Below are positions 6,712 through 16,123 of a stretch of 64,000 bases of DNA, one piece after another. Below the pieces are notes generated by a model. That model made no database searches. It was not told the DNA's origin and saw nothing but the letters and a program-made list of their open reading frames with translations. This stretch comes from Dorea formicigenerans (lineage in GTDB: Bacteria > Bacillota > Clostridia > Lachnospirales > Lachnospiraceae): contig NZ_CP102279.1 of the NCBI RefSeq assembly GCF_025150245.1, positions 310,001 to 374,000 of the forward strand, read 5' to 3'. Position 1 is the stretch's first letter. Every line of letters starts with the position of its first letter. The translations under genes and the position numbers were made by a program.

Positions 6712-9552
6712 ATGGAAAAGAAGAGGGAAAAACGAACATCCAGAAAAGGAGACAGAATTGTATCGGTATGTATGGTTCTTGTGTTCTTTGTGTACCTGTT
6801 TTTGGGAATACAGGTAAATGCAGATGCCGGGGAACAAAAAACGGTGAAGATTGGGTATTATGAAGCCCATGACTTTCAGGAAGGAGCAGATGATTCAGCA
6901 GCAAAAAGTGGATATAGTTACGAATATATTCAGAAGGTTGCTTCATATACAGGGTGGCGTTACCAATATGTATATGGGGAATGGAAAGATCTTTATGAAA
7001 AGTTGAAAACCGGAGAGATTGATTTGATGGCAGGTATTTCCTATGATGACGACCGTGTCAATAGTATGTTGTTTCCGGAATACGAAATGATCAACGAGAC
7101 ATTTTATATTTATAAAGATACAGATGATACAACAATTAAGTTCGGCAATATTGATTCTTATGCAGGAAAAAAGATTGGCGTAGTGAACAATGATAAGAGA
7201 ATGATGACTGCGCTGGAAGACTGGGCAAAGGAAAAGCAGGCAGACATTCAAATCCAATATTACGACAGTCTGGAATCCTGTGCGGCAGATTTTAATCAGA
7301 AGAATATTGATGCGTTTGTCAGTGCAGATAACGTGGCATCTTCTTATACAGGAATTTCACCGGTAGAAAAGATTGGAAAAGAAGCATATTATCTCTGTGT
7401 TGCGAAAGACAGAGAAGATTTGTTAGATGAACTGAATAGGGCGCTTTCTATTATTACAGAACAGGATACACTGGATGTAGATGAGTTGCATAAGAAATAT
7501 TCGGCAGAATCTTCCGTTACAATATTCCTGTCAGAAAAAGAGCAGGACTGGCTGGCAGAGCACGATACAGTTACGGTTGGATATAGCAATGATTACCTTC
7601 CATATTGTGATACAGATAAGGATGGCAAAGCGACAGGCCTGGTATCAGACCTGATTCCGGATATGTTTGATGCACTTCCGGACGATTATGAGCCGGACAT
7701 TATATATCGGGGGTATAACTCGCAAAATGAGATGGTGGAAGCTTTGAAAAATGGAGACGTGGATATGATCTTCCCGGTCAGCAGTGAAGCATGGTATGCG
7801 GAACAGGAGGGGTACCAGGAGAGTACGAATGTAGTCACATCTCCGATCGATCTGGCGTATCGAGAACCCTATACAGACAAGGTGACTACCAAAATTGCTG
7901 TTAATAAGAATAACCAGCTTCAATACTATTACACAGTGCAGAATTACCCGGATGCAGAAATCATTCAGTATGATTCAATTGAGGAATGTATCAAGGCTTT
8001 AAAATCGGGTGAAGTGGGGAGCACGATCCTCAGTGCCAGAAGAGCGAATTATCTGGTGGGGGCTGAGAAGAAGTTAAATGTGTTACCATTAGAAAATACA
8101 GAGGAACGGTGTATTGGAGTGGCGTTTGGCAATACGGCGTTACTGCAGATTATTAATCACGGATTGAGTATTCTGGGAGAAAATTACGGACTGAATCATA
8201 CTTATACATACATGGATGCGATGAGAAATTACACGGCCATGGATTTTATTCAGGATAATATCTGGATTTTTACTGGAATTCTGATTGTCATATTCTTATG
8301 TATTATCTGGTATTTTTGTCAGCGCGACCAGAATATGCAGAAGCAGGCGAAAAAAGAAGCAAAACAAAAACAGGAATTGGAAAATGCACTGACAATTGCA
8401 AGGCAGGCAAATCGGGCGCGGGGGGTGTTTCTTAGGAATATGTCTCATGATATCCGCACACCGTTAAATGCGATTATTGGATTTGCAAAGCTCGCCATGA
8501 AGTCAGAAGGTAATTTTGAACAAATCCAGGATTATCTGAGTAAGATCAGTGTGTCGGGAAATCACCTTCTGGCAATTGTGAATGATGTTCTTGAAGTCAG
8601 CCGGATTGAGAGCGGTCAGACAAAGCTGGAAGAGCTGCCGTGTAATATAAAGAATATTGTAGATGAAGTAGAAGTTATTATACAGGGGCAGGCCCAGGAA
8701 AAAACACAGACATTTATTGTAGATACTTCGAAAGTGAAGGATTATTACATTTACTGCGACCGACTAAGAGTCAAGGAAGTTCTCGTTAATCTTCTTGGAA
8801 ATGCAGTAAAATTTACTCCAAAAGGCGGAAAGATTGAACTTCGGATCATTCAGAATGAACCGGCACCGGAAGGATATGCGAATTATGAAGTTCATGTAAA
8901 AGATAATGGCTGCGGTATGAGTCCGGAATTTATGGGAAAAATGTTCCTGCCATTCGAGCGGGAGCGGACATCGACCGTCAGTGGTATTCAGGGAACCGGA
9001 CTGGGTCTTTCAATTGCAAAGCAGTTTGTAGATCTGATGGGTGGAACGATAGAAGTTACTTCTAAAGAAAAAGAGGGAACAGAAGTTATTGTCAGAATTT
9101 CACCTCGTCTGGCACAAACTGAAAAAGAGGAGCGGACGGAAAATACAGAATCAGAAGAAAAAGATTATGATTTCCGCGGAAAACGAATTCTTGTTGTAGA
9201 AGATAATGAACTGAATCGTGAAATCGTGAAAGCCGTGCTTGAAGAGACAGGTTTTGAAGTGGAAGAAGCAGAAAATGGAGCAGTTGCAGTTGATAAGATA
9301 AAGACAGCAGGTGCATTATATTATGATGTAGTTCTGATGGATATTCAGATGCCGGTCATGGATGGCTACATGGCAACGAAAAAGATCCGAAATCTGGAAG
9401 ATTCGGATCTTGCAAATATTCCAATTATTGCACTTTCTGCAAATGCATTTGAGGAAGACAGAAAAGCATCGGCCGATGCCGGAATGAATGGACATCTGGC
9501 AAAACCGGTCAATGTATCAGAATTATTGAAAATGCTTTGTAAGTTGTTTTAG
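6712..9552 (+). CDS. BvgS-like hybrid histidine kinase with two extracellular ligand-binding domains
   Basis: A 946-residue sensor. After an N-terminal signal/anchor (residues 15-37), two tandem periplasmic-binding-protein type 3 domains follow (about 42-265 and 275-500). Then come a membrane helix (about 518-538), a HisKA domain with the phospho-acceptor His579 in NMSHDIRTPLNAI, an HATPase domain (NLLGNAVKFTPKGG, DNGCGMS, GTGLGLSI) and a receiver domain with Asp877 in LMDIQMPVMDG and a late AKPV lysine. There is no DNA-binding output, so phosphate is presumably passed to a separate protein. The binding-protein domains suggest amino-acid-like ligands. No partner response regulator is adjacent. 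The 3' end overlaps the convergent next gene by 30 bases. Confidence 0.9.
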   Translation: MEKKREKRTSRKGDRIVSVCMVLVFFVYLFLGIQVNADAGEQKTVKIGYYEAHDFQEGADDSAAKSGYSYEYIQKVASYTGWRYQYVYGEWKDLYEKLKTGEIDLMAGISYDDDRVNSMLFPEYEMINETFYIYKDTDDTTIKFGNIDSYAGKKIGVVNNDKRMMTALEDWAKEKQADIQIQYYDSLESCAADFNQKNIDAFVSADNVASSYTGISPVEKIGKEAYYLCVAKDREDLLDELNRALSIITEQDTLDVDELHKKYSAESSVTIFLSEKEQDWLAEHDTVTVGYSNDYLPYCDTDKDGKATGLVSDLIPDMFDALPDDYEPDIIYRGYNSQNEMVEALKNGDVDMIFPVSSEAWYAEQEGYQESTNVVTSPIDLAYREPYTDKVTTKIAVNKNNQLQYYYTVQNYPDAEIIQYDSIEECIKALKSGEVGSTILSARRANYLVGAEKKLNVLPLENTEERCIGVAFGNTALLQIINHGLSILGENYGLNHTYTYMDAMRNYTAMDFIQDNIWIFTGILIVIFLCIIWYFCQRDQNMQKQAKKEAKQKQELENALTIARQANRARGVFLRNMSHDIRTPLNAIIGFAKLAMKSEGNFEQIQDYLSKISVSGNHLLAIVNDVLEVSRIESGQTKLEELPCNIKNIVDEVEVIIQGQAQEKTQTFIVDTSKVKDYYIYCDRLRVKEVLVNLLGNAVKFTPKGGKIELRIIQNEPAPEGYANYEVHVKDNGCGMSPEFMGKMFLPFERERTSTVSGIQGTGLGLSIAKQFVDLMGGTIEVTSKEKEGTEVIVRISPRLAQTEKEERTENTESEEKDYDFRGKRILVVEDNELNREIVKAVLEETGFEVEEAENGAVAVDKIKTAGALYYDVVLMDIQMPVMDGYMATKKIRNLEDSDLANIPIIALSANAFEEDRKASADAGMNGHLAKPVNVSELLKMLCKLF

Positions 9553-10314
9553 GAGAAATTTAATTTCTGCAAAATATTCCCGGAACATATTGTTCGGCAG
9601 ATATACTTTCGTGGAGCCGCAGGAAATACCGTAGGTGTTTGGTATCTTCTGCGCCCGCGCAATCTGCATAGCGCGGAACATATGAAAATCATTGGTCAAA
9701 ATTCCAACGGTATTCGTTGTGTTGCTATCCAGTGCGTGATTTATCGTATCTGCAGAAATCAGTTTCATGCTGTTAGTCAGATTCTGGGCAGTGGTGGTTG
9801 ATTTATCCTCCAGAATAATGCGCCCGGAATCAATTCCGCGTTTCACCAGATAATCTGCCATGCAGCTTGCCTCTGTAAAGGGTTCGTTAGATCCCTGGCC
9901 GCCGGTGACAATGCATCGGGTTTCCGGATTCGCAGACAGATATTCATAAGCCTTGTCCAGTCGAAATTTTAGGACCGGGCTTGGACCATTTTTATAGACT
10001 TGTGCACCTAACACGATAAGATAGTCCAGATTATCAGGACCCGCTACATGCATCTGGCTTATGATTAGTCCTTCAATAATAAGGAAAGATGCCAGACAAC
10101 CGGCAAATATAATGACAATTCCTTTTTTTAGAATATCAGGGAACATTTTCCATAGATTAAAATGAATTCCCAAAGCAACGCATATAAAAAAGACAGCCAA
10201 AACGAGCCAGACTGCGAAAAATGCTGTACCAGAGCCAATAGCGCGGACTGCAATGCCGTATGTGCCACATACTAAAGCAAGTATAATGCATAAAAGAAAT
10301 AAAAAAGTGTGCAT
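9523..10314 (-). CDS. YdcF/SanA-type DUF218 membrane protein
   Basis: A 263-residue protein with four N-terminal membrane helices (up to about residue 90), then a DUF218 domain: LDYLIVLGAQV, PSPVLKFRLDKAYEYL, CIVTGGQGSNEPFTEA, IILEDKSTTTAQNL. The DUF218 family (YdcF, SanA, ElyC) is linked to cell-envelope integrity, and YdcF binds S-adenosylmethionine. The four-helix N-terminus is typical of Gram-positive members. It is convergent with, and overlaps, the histidine-kinase gene. Confidence 0.82.
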   Translation of the reverse strand: MHTFLFLLCIILALVCGTYGIAVRAIGSGTAFFAVWLVLAVFFICVALGIHFNLWKMFPDILKKGIVIIFAGCLASFLIIEGLIISQMHVAGPDNLDYLIVLGAQVYKNGPSPVLKFRLDKAYEYLSANPETRCIVTGGQGSNEPFTEASCMADYLVKRGIDSGRIILEDKSTTTAQNLTNSMKLISADTINHALDSNTTNTVGILTNDFHMFRAMQIARAQKIPNTYGISCGSTKVYLPNNMFREYFAEIKFLLKQLTKHFQ

Positions 10315-10465
10315 GTAAATGATAAACCTTTCTACAATTTTATTTACATTCTATCATAGATTGGTAAGAAATCCTACCTTTTTACATTGTATCGAAAATA
10401 GGAAAGCTTTATAATGGAACGATAGAAATTTGAATGATAAATGTTGATAAAAAGAGGATAAGCAG

Positions 10466-11704
10466 ATGGATTATAACCGGATCGTGCAGGAAATATTAAA
10501 TATTGGAGAAGAGCTGTTGAAAAGCGGGGCAGAAATATTTCGTGTGGAGGACAGTCTGTATCGCATGTGCAGAAGTTATGGATTTGTGCGAAGTGATGTC
10601 TATGCTTCGCAGATCAATATTCAAATGACGGTGGAGACGCCCGAAGGAGAGATTATCACACAGATCCGTTATATTGAAATGACGAGTCCTCATTATGATA
10701 AACTGGATCAGCTTAATAACTTGTCCAGATATGTTTGTGCCAATACTCCGAAACAGGCAGAGATTCATGAACGTTATGAAAAAATTGCAAAAAGTAAAGT
10801 ACTTGCATTTCCACTTATGGTGCTGGCACAGATTGTAAGTGGAACTTCATTTGCAATTTTTTTCGGAGGAGGACGAAATGATGCGATTGTAGCCGTTTTT
10901 GCTTCAGCTGCAATGGCACTTACCGGATACTGGATTGGAAAACAGGAAAAGAATCCAATGATCTATAATCTAGTTCTCGCATTTGTAACAGAGATGGTGA
11001 TACTTTTAGCAGAAAAAATGGGAATTGCAATTCATTCAGATCGTATTATGATCGGGATTGTCATGGTGCTGATCAGTACTCTTGGCGTGATCAATGGACT
11101 GCGTGACGTTGTTCAGAGAAACTTTACTTCCGGAGCTCTGGAGATTATGAATTCTGTGCTTGGAGCCCTCGGAATTGCATTTGGAATTGCTTTAGCAATG
11201 AAAATGTTGCATGGCGGTGGAAATGCAGGAGGAGCAGTGCTAAACTCCAATATATTTGTGCAGGCGGTTTCGGTGTCAGTCGGAAGTATCGGACTGGCTG
11301 GAATTTATCAGATACGCGGCAAAAAAGTTATTTATTCAGGGATCGGAGCATTTCTGACATGGACAGTCTATCTGATCGTGAGACAATTCGGCGGCAGTTA
11401 TTTGTTCGGAATGCTTCTGGCAGCTGTATTTGTGGGAATGTACGCATTTGTAATGGCCAGGCTTAATAAAGCGCCGTCCACAATCTTTCTGACAGCATCC
11501 GTATTTCCGCTGATGCCGGGAGCCAATCTTTATTATATGATGTACGGCTGTGTGAAGCAGAACATGGCGCTTGCCATAGAACATATGATTCTCCTGGTGG
11601 AGACCTGTCTGATGATCGTATTTGGATTTTTACTTGTGGATATTGTATCGAGAATCGTGATGCGAATTTGGGGACAGGAATATCATATTGGAAAGAATCA
11701 ATAA
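10466..11704 (+). CDS. ThrE-type threonine/serine exporter family protein
   Basis: A 412-residue membrane protein fusing the two ThrE parts: the DUF1212 region (EILNIGEELLKSGAEIFRVE near residue 5, then the first five membrane segments) and the DUF3815-like C-terminal half (five more segments, with PSTIFLTASVFPLMPGANLY near residue 335). Corynebacterium ThrE exports threonine and serine. Substrates here are inferred from the family. Single-gene fusions are common in Firmicutes. It ends about 90 bases before spoVAD, so read-through into spoVAD is possible. Confidence 0.85.
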   Translation: MDYNRIVQEILNIGEELLKSGAEIFRVEDSLYRMCRSYGFVRSDVYASQINIQMTVETPEGEIITQIRYIEMTSPHYDKLDQLNNLSRYVCANTPKQAEIHERYEKIAKSKVLAFPLMVLAQIVSGTSFAIFFGGGRNDAIVAVFASAAMALTGYWIGKQEKNPMIYNLVLAFVTEMVILLAEKMGIAIHSDRIMIGIVMVLISTLGVINGLRDVVQRNFTSGALEIMNSVLGALGIAFGIALAMKMLHGGGNAGGAVLNSNIFVQAVSVSVGSIGLAGIYQIRGKKVIYSGIGAFLTWTVYLIVRQFGGSYLFGMLLAAVFVGMYAFVMARLNKAPSTIFLTASVFPLMPGANLYYMMYGCVKQNMALAIEHMILLVETCLMIVFGFLLVDIVSRIVMRIWGQEYHIGKNQ

Positions 11705-11796
11705 TGGAGCAAAAATAATCGGATCAGGGGAATATTTTGCCAGAAAAAGAAACATACTAATTTCATGTTGAAAATGAGTAAAGGGAGTTGGAATAC

Positions 11797-12810
11797 ATGA
11801 AATTAGTAAAAGGAGCGCAGAGTATAGCATATGACCGGGCGCCTTATCTTATCAGCAGTGCATCTGTTGTCGGGAAAAAAGAAGGGGAAGGGCCGATTGG
11901 AGAAATGTTTGACCTGGTCGGAGAAAGTGATTTGTTTGGAGAAAATACGTGGGAGGAAGCGGAGAGCACTATGCAAAGAGAGGCCTGTCTGCTTGCCATG
12001 GGAAAGGCGCATGTCAGCCAGAATCAGGTACGGTATCTGTTTGGCGGGGATCTTCTAAGACAGGGAATTGCAACGAGCATGGGAGTGGAAAAACTGCAGA
12101 TTCCAATGTTCGGGCTTTACGGGGCGTGTTCAACATCGGGGGAAGCATTGGCATTGGCATCTATGAGTGTGGCAGCAGGATATGGCGAATATATACTTGC
12201 AGTGACCTCCAGCCATTTTGGAAGTGCGGAAAAAGAATTTCGTTTTCCACTAAGTTATGCGAATCAAAGACCATTGTCTGCCCACTGGACTGTGACTGGA
12301 AGTGGAGCGTTTCTTGTGGGGCAAAAGGAGAGCCATGTGAGGATAAGTGGCCTGACAGTGGGAAAAATTGTGGATTACGGTCTGAAAGATTCGCAGAACA
12401 TGGGAGCGTGTATGGCGCCGGCGGCCTGTGATACGATCTGGCAGAATTTACAGGATTTTGGAAGATCGCCAGAAGATTATTCCCGGATTATTACAGGAGA
12501 TCTCGGATATGTGGGACAGAGCATTCTTTTTGATCTGCTGCTTGAAAAAGGTTATGATATCCGTGGAAAACACCTGGACTGTGGTATGACGATCTTTGAT
12601 CAGCAGACCCAGGACACCCATGCGGGAGGCAGCGGATGCGGGTGCGCGGCAACGGTACTTTCAGCATATATTCTTCCCAAAATCGAACGGGGAGAATGGG
12701 AACGTGTGTTGTTTGTGCCTACAGGAGCACTCATGTCTACGGTCAGCTACAACGAAGGTGCAAGTGTGCCGGGGATTGCCCACGCGATTGTGTTGGAGCA
12801 TGAAGCTTAG
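11797..12810 (+). CDS. spoVAD: Stage V sporulation protein AD
   Basis: SpoVAD is the soluble, membrane-associated SpoVA protein that binds dipicolinic acid. The 337-residue product has the thiolase-like fold of the family: PYLISSASVVGKKEGEGPIG at the N-terminus, FGLYGACSTSGEAL around the active-site-like Cys, and a GGSGCGCAATVLSAYILP segment near the C-terminus. I choose ATG 11797, 10 bases after AAAGGGAG, over TTG 11788. It is followed by spoVAE but is separated from spoVAC by about 10 kb. Confidence 0.92.
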   Translation: MKLVKGAQSIAYDRAPYLISSASVVGKKEGEGPIGEMFDLVGESDLFGENTWEEAESTMQREACLLAMGKAHVSQNQVRYLFGGDLLRQGIATSMGVEKLQIPMFGLYGACSTSGEALALASMSVAAGYGEYILAVTSSHFGSAEKEFRFPLSYANQRPLSAHWTVTGSGAFLVGQKESHVRISGLTVGKIVDYGLKDSQNMGACMAPAACDTIWQNLQDFGRSPEDYSRIITGDLGYVGQSILFDLLLEKGYDIRGKHLDCGMTIFDQQTQDTHAGGSGCGCAATVLSAYILPKIERGEWERVLFVPTGALMSTVSYNEGASVPGIAHAIVLEHEA

Positions 12811-12854
12811 AATATAAGTGGATCTTTGGTTTTCGAAATGGAGAGGAGACAGAT

Positions 12855-13211
12855 ATGGATTATATAAAAGCATTTATTATAGGTGGAATCATCTGTGCTC
12901 TGACGCAGATCCTGCTGGATAGGACAAAACTAATGCCAGGGCGTATCATGGTACTTCTAGTGTGCAGCGGGGCAGTTCTTGGAGCGATTGGAATCTATCA
13001 GCCATTCCAGGATTTTGCCGGAGCTGGTGCGAGCGTACCATTGTGTGGGTTTGGGAACCTTCTTTGGAAAGGGGTCCAAGATGCTGTAGATCAGGAAGGA
13101 TTCATCGGAGTGTTCCTGGGAGGATTCAAAGCCAGTGCAGTCGGTATAAGCGCAGCGTTAATATTCGGATATCTCGCATCATTGATATTCAGTCCTAAAA
13201 TGAAAAGATGA
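12855..13211 (+). CDS. spoVAE: Stage V sporulation protein AE
   Basis: A 118-residue integral membrane SpoVA subunit of the spore DPA channel, related to SpoVAC. It shows FIIGGIICALTQILLD at the N-terminus, the GAGASVPLCGFGNLL motif in the middle and a GGFKASAVGISAALIFGYL segment at the end. GAGAGGAG precedes the ATG. Its TGA stop lies within the first bases of the long palindromic element at 13210-13381. Confidence 0.9.
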   Translation: MDYIKAFIIGGIICALTQILLDRTKLMPGRIMVLLVCSGAVLGAIGIYQPFQDFAGAGASVPLCGFGNLLWKGVQDAVDQEGFIGVFLGGFKASAVGISAALIFGYLASLIFSPKMKR

Positions 13212-13381
13212 CTTTTTATATCGCTCAGATTAGACAGGATTTTCTATGCCTGCTGCGTCATATATTACAGTTTTCTCCGCAAACTCGCCAAAAGGCAGGC
13301 TCAGACAGTGCTCCGAAAACTGAATTATACTCGCAGGCATAACGAAAATCCTGTCATTAATCCTCGCGATGTAGAAAGTTC
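13210..13381. repeat. Long imperfect palindrome, family 1, copy A
   Basis: An approximately 172-base nested inverted repeat that begins in the spoVAE stop codon. Stem pairs include GACAGGATTTTC with GAAAATCCTGTC, ATGCC with GGCAT, CAGTTTTC with GAAAACTG, and GCC with GGC around the centre. Loop segments GCTGCGTC, AAACTCGC, GCTCAGACA, TGCTCCG and TATACTCGCA recur in the copies at 61999-62223 and 62338-62539. Confidence 0.75.
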
Positions 13382-13597
13382 AGGCGGAAGTTGTGTGCGG
13401 GGACTTGGTGTGCTCGTTCCTGCGAAAGCCTCACTATAGTCACCAAGAAACTGTATTTTATGAGGCAGAAAGTCTGTTTAATATTTTGAGAGAGTAAGTG
13501 AGTGTTAGCTTATAGAGGAGCATGTCACTGAGATAGGAGAGGGAGAAACAGTATAATATATCTTCCTGACAAATTAAACATGAAACATAAAAATTAA
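13382..13597. other. Gene-free stretch between palindrome A and terminator
   Basis: No ORF with a credible ribosome site was found. CTTGGTG and CACCAAG (about 13404-13447) can pair. The stretch is probably the 3' part of the spoVA transcript or an unrecognised small RNA that ends at the terminator that follows. Confidence 0.4.
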
Positions 13598-13637
13598 GAA
13601 ATACTTCATAATTTCTACCGGAAGTATTTCTTTTTTT
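13598..13637 (+). terminator. Intrinsic terminator downstream of spoVAE
   Basis: GAAATACTTC (13598-13607) pairs with GAAGTATTTC (13621-13630), followed by seven T. Confidence 0.8.
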
Positions 13638-13676
13638 ATGTTTTAATGAACATATGTAATATATAATTGAGAAAAT

Positions 13677-13780
13677 AGATTTTTCAATTCTTAAGACAAT
13701 TGGAAGATTTTTGCAACACCTGCAAATAGACGACGCAGCAGGTGTAAAAAATCTTTCATGTCTTCAAGAATGAAAAATCT
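13677..13780. repeat. Long palindrome, short family-1-like copy D
   Basis: AGATTTTTCA plus TTCTTAAGACA on the left pair with TGTCTTCAAGAA plus TGAAAAATCT on the right, and an inner ACACCTGC/GCAGGTGT stem closes the centre. The minus strand carries CTGCTGCGTCG, the first conserved loop segment of family 1. The inner part of the element is missing. It ends about 50 bases before the ABC ATPase start. Confidence 0.55.
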
Positions 13781-13830
13781 GTATAACAATGTATATAAAG
13801 GAATTAAACATAAACCAAGAGGGAGGGTAT

Positions 13831-14556
13831 ATGGAAAAAGTCATAGAGGTAAAGAATCTGTATAAACTCTACCGCGTGGGTGATGAAGTCGTGCGTGCCT
13901 TAGATGGCGTAGACTTTAATATTTATAAGGGCGAGTTCTGCGCGATTGTCGGAACATCAGGATCTGGTAAATCGACCCTTCTGAATATGCTGGCAGGGCT
14001 TGAAAAACCGACAAAAGGCGAGGTCATCATCAGCGGCGAGCATATCGAAAAGAAGAACGAAGAAGAGTTGGTAAAGTTCCGGCGGGACAATGTAGGATTT
14101 ATCTTTCAGTCTTTCCACCTGCTGGGGACTATGAATGCAGTGGAAAATGTAGCTCTGCCGTTGAGCTTTCGAGGAGTCCCGAAAGATGTAAGATTAAAAA
14201 AAGCGGATAAGATGCTGGATCTTGTAAATCTTGGAAAGCATAAGAAACATATGCCAAACCAGATGTCTGGCGGACAGCAGCAGCGAGTCGGTGTAGCGAG
14301 AGCGCTTGTGGTAGATCCGAAGATTATTTTTGCGGATGAACCAACGGGAAATCTGGATTCCCACACATCGGAAGAGGTCATGAAACTGATGCAGCAGGTA
14401 GTAAGGCAGCAGAAGAAAACATTAGTCATGGTAACTCACGATAATCATCTCGCGACCTATGCTGACAGAGTATTCCATATCAGTGACGGTAAGATCATAA
14501 AGATAGAAAATCACAGAAAGAATGAGGCTAATAAGGAGGAAAAGAAAAATGAGTAG
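13831..14556 (+). CDS. ABC transporter ATP-binding protein, MacB/LolD type
   Basis: A 241-residue ATPase with Walker [10 protein letters not shown] (about residue 41), the Q-loop in [10 protein letters not shown], the signature [15 protein letters not shown] (about 146), Walker [12 protein letters not shown] and the H-loop in VMVTHD. MacB/LolD-type ATPases power mechanotransmission (tripartite export or lipoprotein handling) and do not pump through the membrane domain itself. ATG 13831, with GGGAGGG upstream, is preferred over 13789. It overlaps the next gene by 8 bases, in an operon with a secreted protein and an FtsX-like permease. Confidence 0.9.
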   Translation: MEKVIEVKNLYKLYRVGDEVVRALDGVDFNIYKGEFCAIVGTSGSGKSTLLNMLAGLEKPTKGEVIISGEHIEKKNEEELVKFRRDNVGFIFQSFHLLGTMNAVENVALPLSFRGVPKDVRLKKADKMLDLVNLGKHKKHMPNQMSGGQQQRVGVARALVVDPKIIFADEPTGNLDSHTSEEVMKLMQQVVRQQKKTLVMVTHDNHLATYADRVFHISDGKIIKIENHRKNEANKEEKKNE

Positions 14557-16123
14557 ATCAAGGAGAATGATGGCGGTGGTCGTAGCGGCACTTTTGATTG
14601 CTGCGATGATATTACCGGGGCTGGCGGTGAAAGCAGAGGCGGCAGAAGAGCCGGCAGAAAAGCCGAAAGTTGAAATATCTTTAGTTGGGGATCATCAGCC
14701 GTTTGAAGCCGGGGAGACAAAAACACTTACATTACAAATAACTAATAATAGTGGGCAGAAATTGGAAAATGTAAAAGTGGCGCCGGATATGAGCAAGAAA
14801 AAAGCAGGTGACTGGCCATTTGAAAAAGACTGGAAACAGTACTCTAAGAAAATAGACGGTGTTGTTGCAAATGGTGAGTCTAAAAGTGTTTCCTTTGATT
14901 TTACAAGACGAGAGGGAGCAAAGAAAAATAGTTATACGATTCCATTTTCCGTGTATGTGCAAGGCATCGATGGTGCAATTGTAACAGATTCAATATTTGT
15001 TTACGCAAAAAATGAAACTGTAACGCCAGATCCGACACCGGGAGATAATTCTCAAAACCAAGGTGATGCAGGAAATGGCGGCGGTTCGGGAAGTGGTTCT
15101 GCTGATGGAGGTGCTATGACAGCTTCTGTTGGCAATGACGAGCCGGCAGTCTACAGTGGTGGCGGCAGTGGAAGCAGTGGAAGCAGTTCAGATGGATCTG
15201 TACCGAGAGTTATCGTAACAGGATTTGATACCAATCCGGCAGAGGTACATGCAGGAAGTGATTTTACACTGACGATTCATTTGAAAAATACATCGAAGAA
15301 AACAAAAGTCCAGAATATGTTGTTTGAGCTGCAAGCTCCGACGGAAGGTAGTGATGAGCAGACAAGTGCGCCGGCATTTCTGCCAACTTCCGGTTCGAAT
15401 TCTATTTATCTTGATGGAATTAAAGCTGACGGTACCGCAGATATTTCTATTACATTGAATGCGAAAGCAGATCTGCTGCAGAAGCCGTACAGCATCAATT
15501 TGAGCATGAAGTACGAAGATTCACAGGCAACTCAGATTGAGTCTTCCTCATCGATCTCTATTCCGGTAAAACAGGATGCAAGGTTCGAATTCAGCGAATT
15601 TGAAATCAGCCCTCAGACCATCGAGGTCGGTGGTGAGACAAATGTTATGTGCAGTCTTTATAATCTGGGAAGAATTAAACTGTATAATGCAAAAGCCAGA
15701 TTTGAAGGCAATGGAATCAAAAAACAGGAGATTTTCATCGGAAATGTGGAAGCAGGTGCAACCGGTTCTATTGATGCCATGTTGCAAGGTGAAAAAGTGA
15801 CGAATGGAAATTCTAAGATCACGATGACTCTTTCTTATGAAGATGAATCGGGAAATATATCTGAAACTACGAAGGATTTTGAACTGGAAGTCACTGAAGC
15901 AGTAGATGACTCTGATATGTATATGAATACAGACGGTGATGCAGAGGCAGGCAGTGGCGGATTTCCGGTTGTTCCGGTCGTAGTAGTGATCGTGATCATA
16001 GCCGGTGCAGTGGCAGCAGTAGTAATTGTAAAGAAAAAGAAGAAAAAGCAGATGTTAAATGAAGAGGAGGAGCTGCTGGATGAGTTGGATAGATCTTCTG
16101 AGGATGAGCGCGAGCAACCTTAA
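14549..16123 (+). CDS. Secreted, membrane-anchored CARDB/NEW3-like protein of the ABC system
   Basis: A 524-residue extracellular protein: signal peptide (residues 1-33, ending AEAAEE), an Ig-like domain with NEW3/CARDB character (VEISLVGDHQPFEAGETKTL), a Gly/Ser-rich linker about residues 170-220, two more Ig-like repeats (VIVTGFDTNPAEVHAGSDFT; FEISPQTIEVGGETN), then a C-terminal membrane helix and a KKKKKK stop-transfer tail. It sits where MacA-type adaptors are encoded in Gram-negatives, so an adaptor role is plausible but inferred. Start ATG 14549 has AAGGAGG upstream. It overlaps both neighbours. Confidence 0.75.
   Translation: MSRSRRMMAVVVAALLIAAMILPGLAVKAEAAEEPAEKPKVEISLVGDHQPFEAGETKTLTLQITNNSGQKLENVKVAPDMSKKKAGDWPFEKDWKQYSKKIDGVVANGESKSVSFDFTRREGAKKNSYTIPFSVYVQGIDGAIVTDSIFVYAKNETVTPDPTPGDNSQNQGDAGNGGGSGSGSADGGAMTASVGNDEPAVYSGGGSGSSGSSSDGSVPRVIVTGFDTNPAEVHAGSDFTLTIHLKNTSKKTKVQNMLFELQAPTEGSDEQTSAPAFLPTSGSNSIYLDGIKADGTADISITLNAKADLLQKPYSINLSMKYEDSQATQIESSSSISIPVKQDARFEFSEFEISPQTIEVGGETNVMCSLYNLGRIKLYNAKARFEGNGIKKQEIFIGNVEAGATGSIDAMLQGEKVTNGNSKITMTLSYEDESGNISETTKDFELEVTEAVDDSDMYMNTDGDAEAGSGGFPVVPVVVVIVIIAGAVAAVVIVKKKKKKQMLNEEEELLDELDRSSEDEREQP

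Noticed and set aside
13210-13780. Insertion sequence remnant between spoVAE and the ABC operon
   Set aside because: No transposase fragment in any frame. The inverted repeats are nested and recur with different stems elsewhere, which does not fit simple IS ends.
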